Source of the DNA: Peribacillus simplex | Lineage (GTDB): Bacteria > Bacillota > Bacilli > Bacillales > DSM-1321 | Length of the DNA stretch: 64,000 nucleotides | Assembly (NCBI RefSeq): GCF_030123325.1 | Contig: NZ_CP126106.1 | Coordinates: forward strand, 4,926,001 to 4,990,000 | Direction: 5' to 3' | Part shown: piece after piece, positions 49,734-57,786 of the stretch | Position numbering within the stretch: the first letter of the stretch is position 1 | Layout of the letters: the number at the start of each line of letters is the position of its first letter | Translations under genes and position numbers: made by a program | Notes under the pieces: generated by a model | Database searches by the model: none | What the model saw: only the letters and a program-made list of their open reading frames with translations | Told to the model about the DNA's origin: nothing

Positions 49734-50279
49734 TTATAAATTCCTCTCTAACAAAATCCCCACTTGTTCTGCCAAGACTTGGGGCGGCTCGGGTATTCCG
49801 TTCGTGAAATACGATTCTACTATCCCTACAATAGCCACTCCAAAAAATTGAATGATAACATCTTTACTTAATCCTTGATTTTTCCCTTCGTTTACATCTA
49901 CTTCATTCTTTACTTCTTCGATGACAAGCTCAAGAAAGCTACTGCGAAAAGAAGGTGCCCCTTTGTCTGCCAACATGGTTGAAAAGAAGGAATAATGACT
50001 TTCGAAGTATTCAAACCAAATGAGAAGAGCATCAGTAAAACTCAATTCTGTTGAGGATTCACAAAGTTTTCTTAGTTCGTTAATATGTTCTTCAATGAGC
50101 TTATCAAGCAGATCATATTTATCCAAGTAATGAGAGTAAATGGTTCTTCGGCCAACATTCGCTTTGTCGGCAATATCCTGTATCGTAATTTGATCAAAAT
50201 TCTTTTCAGACTTCAGTTCAATAAAAGCTTTTTTTATTGCTTCTTGAGATTTGAGCATTCTTCTATCCACGATAGACAT
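49734..50279 (-). CDS. TetR family transcriptional regulator
   Basis: About 181 residues with helix-turn-helix ITIQDIADKANVGRRTIYSHYLDKYDLL and a TetR_C-type C-terminus of the TetR/AcrR group seen in dihydroxyacetone-kinase-like regulators. The start is probably the ATG at 50279, without a strong ribosome binding site. It follows the alpha/beta hydrolase gene in the same direction with a hairpin between. A fragment of a similar gene is found at 53030-53100. Confidence 0.82.
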   Translation of the reverse strand: MSIVDRRMLKSQEAIKKAFIELKSEKNFDQITIQDIADKANVGRRTIYSHYLDKYDLLDKLIEEHINELRKLCESSTELSFTDALLIWFEYFESHYSFFSTMLADKGAPSFRSSFLELVIEEVKNEVDVNEGKNQGLSKDVIIQFFGVAIVGIVESYFTNGIPEPPQVLAEQVGILLERNL

Positions 50280-50319
50280 TGTGAGAGTCACCAAACTTTC
50301 TTGAAAAACCTTGTGCTAT

Positions 50320-50360
50320 AAGGTTTGCCGTTTCCCTAAAATGACTGGGAAAACGGCTTT
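50320..50360 (-). terminator. Hairpin between the alpha/beta hydrolase and TetR genes
   Basis: GCCGTTT(T)CCC and GGGAAACGGC pair around a 10-base loop. The T-rich tail (TTTATTTTT) is on the plus strand, so its effect on the minus-strand transcript is uncertain. Confidence 0.5.
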
Positions 50361-50415
50361 ATTTTTAATGATACCAAACTTCTTTTTTACACTTCGGATG
50401 CTACTTTCTTATTTC

Positions 50416-51318
50416 TTAAAGATTCTTGCCAAAGAACTCTGTTAACTTAGTTACAGCTTGATCTACATATTCTAGGATATCATACATAGCAATATGCGTT
50501 GCACCCTCGACCCAGAACAATTCCTTTGGTCCATTCGACAATTCATTGAATTGTTCGCTGTAACCGCGTGTGTCAGCCTCGGTTCCTACAATCAGTAACA
50601 TAGGTTGAGTCAGGTAGGTGCTAATTTGGCTTGATGCCGAGAAAGCCATGAGTTTGTCAACGCTTGTAAATAGGAACCGATTTGGAGAATTAGGGTGCTG
50701 TGCTCTTGGCGTTCTATAGTAGTCAAAAGCTTCACGCATAAGTACAGGTGTATTTTCATCAATTTCTTCAAGCGTATCAGGTGCATAAGTAAGGAAATTC
50801 GCTTCTGTTCCATTCGCTTCTGCAGTACGCTGCTTCGCAACCGCCTCAAGTGTTTGCAATTGTGTTTCAATGCTACCTTCTCCTCGGAACATAGCACCGA
50901 TGTCCACCGCACTTACAGTCGCTACTGCTTTGATACGACGTTCAGTTGGAGCTGCAGCTGCGGCATAACCGCCACCTGCACAAATACCAAGTGCCCCAAT
51001 CTTTTCTTGATCAATATACGGAAGAGTTGTCAAATAATCCACCGCACAGCGCACATCTTCTACTCTGGCATCCGGATCTTCAAGCAAACGTGGTTCTCCT
51101 TCGCTCTCTCCCTGATGAGATGCGTCAAATGCCAACGCAGCAAAACCATTGTCAGAAAGCTTTTGTGCATATACCCCTGCAGTCTGTTCTTTTACTCCAC
51201 CACCAGGATGTACAACAACAATCCCAGAATATTTTTTACTTTCGTCAAATCCCTCTGGTAAATAAAGATTCCCTGCCATCTTTAAATGACCATTTTTAAA
51301 CGTTACTGATTTTTTCAT
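50416..51318 (-). CDS. Alpha/beta hydrolase, dienelactone-hydrolase-like
   Basis: 300 residues with the alpha/beta hydrolase fold: VVVHPGGGVKEQTAG (oxyanion region), FDASHQGESEG, and the nucleophile elbow ALGICAGGGYA, where the nucleophile position is Cys (GxCxG) as in dienelactone hydrolases. The C-terminal His is in ATHIAMYD. The ATG at 51318 follows AGGGGAAAAAAC. A perfect 12-base inverted repeat about 135 bases upstream may be its operator. Substrate unknown. Confidence 0.83.
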   Translation of the reverse strand: MKKSVTFKNGHLKMAGNLYLPEGFDESKKYSGIVVVHPGGGVKEQTAGVYAQKLSDNGFAALAFDASHQGESEGEPRLLEDPDARVEDVRCAVDYLTTLPYIDQEKIGALGICAGGGYAAAAAPTERRIKAVATVSAVDIGAMFRGEGSIETQLQTLEAVAKQRTAEANGTEANFLTYAPDTLEEIDENTPVLMREAFDYYRTPRAQHPNSPNRFLFTSVDKLMAFSASSQISTYLTQPMLLIVGTEADTRGYSEQFNELSNGPKELFWVEGATHIAMYDILEYVDQAVTKLTEFFGKNL

Positions 51319-51452
51319 GTTTTTTCCCCTTTTTTGTAAAGAATTCGATGCACCAAGAAGAAGTTGCACTGATGTGCAATAAGGAGCATCTGTGTAACAT
51401 TATAAATGGGAACAGGATATCTTCAATGACCAATGTAGTACGATTCGTGCGT

Positions 51453-51483
51453 TAGTGCACAATTCTATTGAAATTGTGCACTA
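51453..51483. promoter_or_regulatory. Perfect 12-bp inverted repeat, operator candidate
   Basis: TAGTGCACAATT and AATTGTGCACTA are exact complements around a 7-base spacer (CTATTGA). It lacks a T tract and lies in the promoter region of the alpha/beta hydrolase, so a regulator site is more likely than a terminator. Confidence 0.65.
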
Positions 51484-51775
51484 TACCTTCTTTTTCTTGA
51501 TTTTTTTGGTTGTACTTTCTGACTTGCTCATCACCCATTACAAACAAAGTATGTGCATAATTAATCCTCGTTTGGTGTTTTCCCTTACTGCCATTCAAAT
51601 ATAGTCTCCTCTATCCGTAGTATTGTTTTATATACTCGATGGAGCCTTTCCTTAGATTTTTAGCTACATAATCCGGCTCCTGAAGGATTTCAAGTCAAAG
51701 AGGGATTCATTACCTTAACTTAATAAACATATACTGAATGATACTTGTGATCAGATAAGAAAGGAGAAATCAGCT

Positions 51776-52732
51776 TTGACAAAATATCGGATCATGTCAT
51801 TTGATGGAGGCGGCACCTTAGGTGCTTTAAGTTTGCAACTATTGAACAGACTGGCTCGGCAAAAGCCAAAATTAATTAGTCGAACCAATGTTTTTTCGGG
51901 AAATTCAATCGGTTCATTCACTGCCCTTTCGTTAGCAAGCGGAAGATCACCGAAGGAGACACTCCAGTTTTTTAAGGATGAAATCCTGCCGGCATTCAGC
52001 GTTTCCCGACCAGGTGGGCCTGTTTTCAACCAACAATTACCGTATTCTGGTTTCATTAAAGCGGTACAAACATTTTTTCCACCAGATCTTCTCCTCAAAG
52101 ATTTAAAAAGACGAATTGTTGTCCCTGCATTTCATTTATTCTCACCGGAGCTGAATCGATGGAGCCCTGTGTTATTCCACAACTTTCCAGACTCTCCCTA
52201 TTTAAATGAGAAAGCAAGTGATGTCATACTGCGGAGCAGTGGTGCTCCCGCGACGCAACGAGCCTATCAAAACTACGTGGATGGGTATACAGTAGCAACT
52301 AACCCCAGTACAGCCAGTATCGCGTTTGCAGTGGGGAAAGCCAAACAGCCGTTGGATCAAATTGCGGTTTTATCCATTGGAACAGGTGAAGAGCAGACTC
52401 GATTAAGAAGAGATACGAAGGGGTGGGGGATGGTGAGTGCAGATAACATACGCCCCGAAAATATGAAGAACCTTCCCCCAAATTGGGGAGTTCTTTTGGA
52501 CCGATCTCCCAATGAACCCTTACTCCCATTTCTTCAGATTATCGCTAGTGGATCCGGCTACTATGAATCCATGGTCAGTTCTGAGCTTCTAGGAAATCGT
52601 TTTTTTCGGTTAAATCCACGCATTCCTAATTTTTCTAAAACCGACCCTTCTGTGGTTCCCGCACTCATTTCAATTGCAAACAAAACAAATTTACAACCTG
52701 CAGTTCAATTTATAGAGAAAAACTGGAATTAA
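51776..52732 (+). CDS. Patatin-like phospholipase
   Basis: 318 residues of the patatin family: the oxyanion loop DGGGTLGALS near residue 10, the nucleophile elbow GNSIG (GxSxG) near residue 45, and the catalytic Asp in YVDGYTVATNP, followed by IAFAVGKAK and VLSIGTGEEQTR. These are lipid acyl hydrolases. The start is TTG behind AAGGAGA (8 bases). No signal peptide. No recognisable effector or anti-phage partner gene is adjacent; the neighbours are repeats and a lipoprotein. Confidence 0.87.
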   Translation: MTKYRIMSFDGGGTLGALSLQLLNRLARQKPKLISRTNVFSGNSIGSFTALSLASGRSPKETLQFFKDEILPAFSVSRPGGPVFNQQLPYSGFIKAVQTFFPPDLLLKDLKRRIVVPAFHLFSPELNRWSPVLFHNFPDSPYLNEKASDVILRSSGAPATQRAYQNYVDGYTVATNPSTASIAFAVGKAKQPLDQIAVLSIGTGEEQTRLRRDTKGWGMVSADNIRPENMKNLPPNWGVLLDRSPNEPLLPFLQIIASGSGYYESMVSSELLGNRFFRLNPRIPNFSKTDPSVVPALISIANKTNLQPAVQFIEKNWN

Positions 52733-52822
52733 TAAAATTTCCCATAAATCTAATTGTGTTTTTGTTTTTTATTGCAAACCAGCCAAAACCTGGTTGGTTT
52801 TATTTGTTTATCTATTCAGTTC

Positions 52823-52898
52823 TTCTTCAACTATACCGCCCCGATGGTTGCATAAAGAACAAGCTGCCTTAAAGAGCGTTCCGCTTTTAAGCTAAACC
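52823..52898 (+). repeat. Dispersed repeat family A
   Basis: TTCTTCAACTATACCGCCCC, AAGAACAAGCTGCCTTAAAG and TTTTAAGCTAAACCAG. Confidence 0.75.
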
Positions 52899-52920
52899 AG
52901 CAAATAGGTTGTCAATTCCT

Positions 52921-53022
52921 TTCTAGGGGGTACAGCGAACATTTCGGAAATTTTTGTACTCTAAGCAAAAATACAAACACAAACAGCCGAATCCCTGTGC
53001 ATTAAGGAATCGACTATTTGTG
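52921..53022 (+). repeat. Repeat family D (copy 2)
   Basis: It shares GAACATTTCGGAAATTTTTG and GAATCCCTGTGCATTAAGGA with the copy at 6178-6282. As in copy 1, it sits just downstream of family-A sequence. Confidence 0.65.
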
Positions 53023-53029
53023 TGAAAAC

Positions 53030-53100
53030 CGCAAATTCCTCTCTAACCTGGATTTTTTTCCTTCGTTTGCATCTACTTTATTATTTACTTCTTCGGTCCT
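53030..53100 (-). pseudogene. Fragment of a TetR-like gene (duplicate of the 49734 gene)
   Basis: The minus strand reads EEVNNKVDANEGKK and then RLERNL, matching two parts (EEVKNEVDVNEGK and LLERNL) of the TetR protein at 49734 with the segment between them deleted. Confidence 0.5.
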
Positions 53101-53171
53101 AACTTTTGAAAGCCTCTTCATCGCTATAAACCCATTTAGTTGGAATAAAGAAAAAGCCTGCATTATGGATT

Positions 53172-53410
53172 TTATATATCGTTATTATCATGATCCCTGT
53201 TTCTTTTTCCTTCAAAATATATGAATGCAGAAAGAACAATGATTGCAATTAACACAATGTTAGTTAACCAAAATAAATACTTATCCGTGAAATACTCAAC
53301 CATAGTTGTTATAGAAAGCGCGAATAAGAAAATTAGTAAGAAAACATCTTTTTACTTTGTTTCCGTTTTTCAAAGAACAAACCCAGTATTTTTTCAAAAA
53401 CTGATCCCAA
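53172..53410 (-). pseudogene. Small membrane protein gene with a one-base frameshift
   Basis: From TTG 53410 (AAGGTGG about 10 bases upstream) the frame reads MGSVFEKILGLFFEKRKQSK and then stops. Adding one A in the AAAAA run near 53350 continues it as KDVFLLIFLFALSITTMVEY, FTDKYLFWLTNIVLIAII and ends GKRNRDHDNNDI at 53172. The joined protein would have 79 residues and two membrane helices. It is either a real frameshift or a homopolymer sequencing error. Confidence 0.5.
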
Positions 53411-53439
53411 TTATAAAACACCACCTTAATTTTTCCACT

Positions 53440-53985
53440 CTAAAGTCCGCCGTCTAAACCGTCAATCTTTATCCCCCTGCTCCAATCACGGGTGACTTTT
53501 AATTCATTATTAATGATGGTTATCGTGAGTTCTCCTTCTTTCTTATAAATCTTGGATGAATCCTCGTCATAAACCTTAAATACCGTTGTGTAAGTGTAAT
53601 CCACTGTGCCATCTTCATTTATACTTTGTTCTTCAAGCTTCACACTCTGCACTTCGATGCTTTTCTTGGTTTCTTTGGCTACCAGTGCAGGCATAGAATA
53701 AAAACGGTTAAGAATTTGGGCATTATATTCATCTTCTGATAAATATCCTTTAATTATATCTGCAATTTCATCAAAGGTAGGAGGATTGGCCGGGTCTTTT
53801 ATGGTGTATCGTGCAGTACAATAGCCTTTGAATAACTTTTCTGCCTCTCCCAATTTGACCGCATCGCCCTCTTTAACAGGGCTCCTCCCTATAATTTCAC
53901 CGTTTTCCTTGACCACTTCCTTGTTACATGCACCTGCACCGAAAAATACTGCGATTAACAACAAAAAGCTAAGAATACTTTTAAT
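53440..53985 (-). CDS. Putative lipoprotein, possible ATT start
   Basis: The protein has a lipoprotein signal (LSFLLLIAVFFGAGAC, lipobox GAGAC) and an acidic extracellular domain with LTITIINNELKVTRDWSRG near the end. The only canonical in-frame starts (TTG at 53964) fall inside the hydrophobic core of the signal. A full signal IKSILSFLLLIAVF would start at ATT 53985, which has AGGGAG five bases upstream. So either ATT is the start or an ATG has mutated. Function unknown. It may be co-directed with the small membrane gene downstream. Confidence 0.65.
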   Translation of the reverse strand: MKSILSFLLLIAVFFGAGACNKEVVKENGEIIGRSPVKEGDAVKLGEAEKLFKGYCTARYTIKDPANPPTFDEIADIIKGYLSEDEYNAQILNRFYSMPALVAKETKKSIEVQSVKLEEQSINEDGTVDYTYTTVFKVYDEDSSKIYKKEGELTITIINNELKVTRDWSRGIKIDGLDGGL

Positions 53986-54244
53986 GTCAGCTCCCTCATT
54001 TCCTTTTACATTTCATTTGTTCAAAAATGAATTTCATTAGTATGAGCAGCCTTTAAATGTTCAAAATAAGGTAAGGGCGGACCACTGATCATCAGGAGAA
54101 ATAATAAAAAACAAAAAATATATTGAAATATTAATTTAATTTAGATATAATACGATACGGTCTTGAAATTAGTCTGTGTATAATTTTTAGAAAATTTAAT
54201 AATTTTCTAAAATAGCAAATTTTGGTTTTTTCGGAGGGTTTATT

Positions 54245-55585
54245 TTGTCTAATAAGGTACCATCATCATTTATAGTTGTGATTGGGTTCATGTTATTTGC
54301 CCTTTTCTTCGGGGCAGGGAATTTAATTTTCCCGCCAATGCTTGGTCAATCAGCAGGTACGAATATCTGGTCAGCTAATGCAGGGTTTTTGGTCACAGGA
54401 GTGGGATTACCATTACTTGGTGTGCTGGCACTCGGTTTTTCTGGAAAAGATGACTTACAATCATTAGCGAGCCGTGTCCATCCAGTCTTTGGTATTGTAT
54501 TCACAACCGTTCTTTATTTAGCCATTGGTCCATTATTCGCAATGCCTAGAACAGGAAACGTTTCTTTTGAGATCGGTGTAAAACCTTTTTTACCTGAAGA
54601 TTCAGGTCCACTGCCTTTACTTATTTTCACCATCATCTTTTTTACGGTTTCGTGCCTTCTTTCGCTCAATCCTGCGAAAATTGTCGAAATTGTGGGGAAA
54701 GTTTTGACACCCATCAAGTTGACATTCATAGGAATCCTTGTGGTAGTCGCTTTCGTTAATCCAATTGGAGATTTTCAAGCACCTGCCGAGCACTATATGG
54801 TGCAACCATTTTTCAATGGGTTCAGAGAAGGGTATTTAACGATGGACACTCTTGCATCTTTTGTTTTTGGCATCATCATCATTAATGCCATCAAAGAAAA
54901 GGGTGCTAAAACAAAAAAACAAATAATGATCGTTTGTGGAAAAGCGACTGCGATTGCGGCCGTTATCCTTGCTACCATTTATACAGCTCTCTCTTATATG
55001 GGTGCTTCAAGCGTTGGAGAACTTGGACGCTTGGATAATGGGGGCGTTGTCTTGGCAAAAGTCTCGGATTATTACTTTGGAGCATATGGCGGGCTATTAT
55101 TAGGATTAATGATCACAGTAGCTTGTATAACGACAAGTGTAGGACTCATTACATCTTGCTCGACGTACTTCCATAAGCTATTTCCAAACCTGCCTTACAA
55201 AACAATTGCCATAAGTTTATCCATATTCAGTGCAATAATTGCCAATATTGGACTAACCCAGTTAATTGCCATATCTGTACCGGTAATGACAGCCATTTAT
55301 CCATTAGCCATTGTTTTGATCTTCTTAACATTTCTTCATCCTTTATTTAAAGGCAGATCTGAAGTTTATCAAGGCAGCTTACTTTTAACATTCATCGTCA
55401 GTTTATTCGAAGGATTAAATGGAGCAGGTGTACACATTTCATTCATCAATGATTTCTTCACCACAATACTTCCTATGTATGAGGCAGGACTAGGATGGAT
55501 CATCCCTGCCATTGTTGGAGGATTTATTGGGTATGCCAGCAGCGTCTTACGGTCCAAATTCGGTCATAATCACCAAATAGACTAA
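54245..55585 (+). CDS. brnQ: Branched-chain amino acid transporter, BrnQ family
   Basis: A 446-residue LIVCS-type cation symporter for Leu/Ile/Val with about 12 membrane segments. The N-terminus (FMLFALFFGAGNLIFPPMLG) and GPLFAMPRTGNVSFEIG are diagnostic. The start is TTG; CGGAGGG lies about 7 bases upstream. No T-box leader is evident upstream. It is followed by a strong terminator. Confidence 0.93.
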   Translation: MSNKVPSSFIVVIGFMLFALFFGAGNLIFPPMLGQSAGTNIWSANAGFLVTGVGLPLLGVLALGFSGKDDLQSLASRVHPVFGIVFTTVLYLAIGPLFAMPRTGNVSFEIGVKPFLPEDSGPLPLLIFTIIFFTVSCLLSLNPAKIVEIVGKVLTPIKLTFIGILVVVAFVNPIGDFQAPAEHYMVQPFFNGFREGYLTMDTLASFVFGIIIINAIKEKGAKTKKQIMIVCGKATAIAAVILATIYTALSYMGASSVGELGRLDNGGVVLAKVSDYYFGAYGGLLLGLMITVACITTSVGLITSCSTYFHKLFPNLPYKTIAISLSIFSAIIANIGLTQLIAISVPVMTAIYPLAIVLIFLTFLHPLFKGRSEVYQGSLLLTFIVSLFEGLNGAGVHISFINDFFTTILPMYEAGLGWIIPAIVGGFIGYASSVLRSKFGHNHQID

Positions 55586-55613
55586 ATAATATAAATCAGT
55601 CCAGAAATATTTG

Positions 55614-55660
55614 ACTGTAGGCAAATTCGAAGAAAAGCGAGTTTGCCTACAGTTTTTTTC
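55614..55660 (+). terminator. Intrinsic terminator of brnQ
   Basis: ACTGTAGGCAAA and TTTGCCTACAGT form a perfect 12-bp stem with a 16-base loop, followed by TTTTTT. The same hairpin type begins family-C copies at 47696 and 48008, so this terminator may come from the repeat. Confidence 0.88.
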
Positions 55661-55661
55661 T

Positions 55662-55745
55662 TTGTAAAACGTTTCAGTTGATTTCCCCATTCCGACGACT
55701 GTCTGCCAACCCTTCTCTAAGCAAGCCAGTTATTCGGCAGGAGTC
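55662..55745 (+). repeat. GC-rich repeat family C, shortened
   Basis: AGTTGATTTCCCCATTCCGA, CGACTGTCTGCCAACCCTTC and AAGCCAGTTATTCGGCAGGA match the 47696 copy with an internal deletion. Its end touches the stop codon of the DinB-family gene. Confidence 0.7.
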
Positions 55746-56265
55746 ATTCATTCCGTAATTTCTTCAGCAATTGAAAAATCTGGCCCCTATGATGTGCTTC
55801 ATGTTCAATCAAATGGTAAACGACCCATTCAGGTGTGACGTCATATTGTTCAAGTACCCTCGGTTTACGCCAATCCGTTAGGTCCATTGTGCGAAAGTTT
55901 GAAAGAAATACTTCACGCACCTTATTGAGGCGGTAGAAATGTTCTTCTAATGTTTGTCCTTCAATGTGGCTTAGGGAGCCATTTTCAGCACGGCATCCAA
56001 ATGGAAACAACGCGCGTATTTCCGAATCCCATTCCGTAACAAGGACCTCCTCGTATAACCAATCTGCCTCTATCAACGCTATGTGATATAACAGCGAGCC
56101 AATCGTTTGCCTTTCATCGATTTTCGAATCGAGTAAATTTTGGCTGATTCCAGTCAATCCCGCTATAAGCGTACGGCGAACATCTTCTAAACACCATAAC
56201 CACCGCCCAATTTCCTCTTCATATCCCGGTAATGCAGATACCAGTAATGCTCTTCTCTCCACCAA
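55744..56265 (-). CDS. DinB-family protein
   Basis: About 174 residues of the DinB/YfiT four-helix metal-binding fold, with the His ligands in LLYHIALIE and HLIEHEAHHRGQ near the C-terminus. The frame reaches 56283, but the first codons contain AGGAGG themselves; TTG 56265 (6 bases downstream of it) or GTG 56262 is the likely start. These proteins may act as thiol-dependent transferases or in stress; the role here is unknown. Confidence 0.8.
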   Translation of the reverse strand: MVERRALLVSALPGYEEEIGRWLWCLEDVRRTLIAGLTGISQNLLDSKIDERQTIGSLLYHIALIEADWLYEEVLVTEWDSEIRALFPFGCRAENGSLSHIEGQTLEEHFYRLNKVREVFLSNFRTMDLTDWRKPRVLEQYDVTPEWVVYHLIEHEAHHRGQIFQLLKKLRNE

Positions 56266-56431
56266 GATCATCCTCCTCTTCATGAACGTACATTCTATTT
56301 AAACGTGTTGTTTCCTTCTTTTAAATGGAAAAATTACCTTTGAGAGCAGGGCAAAAAGAGCAATCTTTTTAGATTGCCCTTTCGCTTGTTCCTGATTGTT
56401 TCGTTTATGTCATCGATATCGTAGATCGAAA

Positions 56432-56590
56432 TTAACTCCCCAAAAAGAGATTGGCTCTCATCTCCTCTGTTATACGCCTGCTTTGTAGATAATCCTGTTC
56501 CCGTTCTTGTTCAACCATCATGCGTTGCTCCAGTTTTTGAGCATATAGTGCATAGCCGATTCCATGAGCCTGAAACATCGCTTTTTCCAT
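56432..56590 (-). CDS. Small ORF, 52 residues, hydrophilic
   Basis: It reads MEKAMFQAHGIGYALYAQKL, then EQRMMVEQEREQDYLQSRRI and ends RANLFLGS. The composition suggests a helical soluble protein. There is no clear ribosome binding site at the ATG, and the frame is open ten codons further up. No family recognised. Confidence 0.4.
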   Translation of the reverse strand: MEKAMFQAHGIGYALYAQKLEQRMMVEQEREQDYLQSRRITEEMRANLFLGS

Positions 56591-56821
56591 TGCCGACGTG
56601 TACGTTAATTCGAGAAAATTAATGAAGAATCAATCCTTCCCATAGTAAATTTCGTACTCATCTTATCATTGTTAGTGATAACTCACAAAGTTGCTATGAC
56701 TCCATATTCACTGATAATTCAGATTTTTCAACAGCTGTTTCCATCTCCGTGTCCATAAACGCCAAATCCCTCCATCTTCCTCTAATTTCCTTTTTTCATT
56801 TACAAAATGAGCAGGTTGAAG

Positions 56822-56865
56822 AAAAATTAAAAGTCCCATTAACAAACCTGTTGTTAATGGGACTG
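56822..56865 (-). terminator. Intrinsic terminator of the serine dehydratase operon
   Basis: On the minus strand AGTCCCATTAACAA, a short loop and TTGTTAATGGGACT are followed by TTTAATTTTT, directly after the sdaAA stop. Confidence 0.92.
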
Positions 56866-56870
56866 AGTGT

Positions 56871-57746
56871 TTATTTATATGAACCAAAAATTTCCTTTGC
56901 CAATCTGCGTCCGGTAGGAGTCGCAGCCAGCCCGCCCTCTGCCGTTTCGCGAAGTGCAACTGGCATGGTCAAGCCAATTTTATACATGGCATCGATAACT
57001 TCGTCACATGGAATGCGGCTCGTAATGCCTGCAAGCGCCATATCAGCTGCCGTTATCGCGTTGGAAGCACCCATTGCATTACGTTTCACGCAAGGAACTT
57101 CAACCAATCCAGCCACTGGATCACAGACCAGTCCAAGCATATTTTTCAATGTGATCGCCATCGCTTCTGCGGCTTGGCTTGGTGTACCGCCGGCCATTTC
57201 TACTATCGCAGCTGCGGCCATGCCACTTGCCGAGCCCACTTCTGCTTGGCAGCCACCTGCCGCTCCAGAAATGGAAGCATTATTTGCAACCACGAATCCG
57301 AATGCAGCGGAAGTGAAAAGAAATTCAATCATCTCTGCCCGGGTCGGGTTTAATTTTTCTTTCACGGCAAATAATGTACCAGGAACAACGCCTGCCGAAC
57401 CTGCAGTCGGAGTGGCACAAATCATTCCCATTGCTGCATTCACTTCGTTCGTTGCAACAGCTTTACTGACGGCATCCAATAATAAATCGCCTGCGAGCGC
57501 CTTGCCCGACTTGATATAATTTTGTAAAAGGACGGCATCCCCGCCCGTTAGGCCTGTAACGGATTGCACACCTTTCAGGCCTCTTTCCACCGCTTGCTCC
57601 ATCACTGTCAAATTCCTGTCCATCTTTTCAATGATCTGTTCTCTCGACAGGCTTGAGAACTCCATTTCTTGTAAAATCATGATTTCCGCGATTTTTACAT
57701 TTTTACTTTCAGCAAGTTCAACCAACTCTGCTACATTTCGGAACAT
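56871..57746 (-). CDS. sdaAA: L-serine dehydratase, iron-sulfur-dependent, alpha subunit
   Basis: Catalytic subunit of the two-chain [4Fe-4S] serine dehydratase, converting L-serine to pyruvate and ammonia. The 291-residue protein has the conserved Cys residues in MGMICATPTAGSAG, GGCQAEVGSA and GLVCDPVAGLVEVPC, expected to hold the cluster. GGAGG precedes the ATG by 7 bases. It lies 40 bases after sdaAB. Confidence 0.95.
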   Translation of the reverse strand: MFRNVAELVELAESKNVKIAEIMILQEMEFSSLSREQIIEKMDRNLTVMEQAVERGLKGVQSVTGLTGGDAVLLQNYIKSGKALAGDLLLDAVSKAVATNEVNAAMGMICATPTAGSAGVVPGTLFAVKEKLNPTRAEMIEFLFTSAAFGFVVANNASISGAAGGCQAEVGSASGMAAAAIVEMAGGTPSQAAEAMAITLKNMLGLVCDPVAGLVEVPCVKRNAMGASNAITAADMALAGITSRIPCDEVIDAMYKIGLTMPVALRETAEGGLAATPTGRRLAKEIFGSYK

Positions 57747-57786
57747 GTTTTTACCTCCATATCTATGCCAACACTTTTAATGATTA

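Noticed and set aside
51776..52732. Patatin gene as part of an anti-phage (CBASS-like) system
   Set aside because: Patatin effectors in such systems sit next to a nucleotidyltransferase. The neighbours here are repeats, an alpha/beta hydrolase and a lipoprotein, so a plain lipid hydrolase is the safer reading.
56708..56959. 83-codon minus-strand frame over the sdaAA end
   Set aside because: It crosses the sdaAA terminator and coding end in another frame.
56749..57519. 256-codon plus-strand frame antisense to sdaAA
   Set aside because: It is a long shadow of the strongly supported sdaAA gene, with no start signal.
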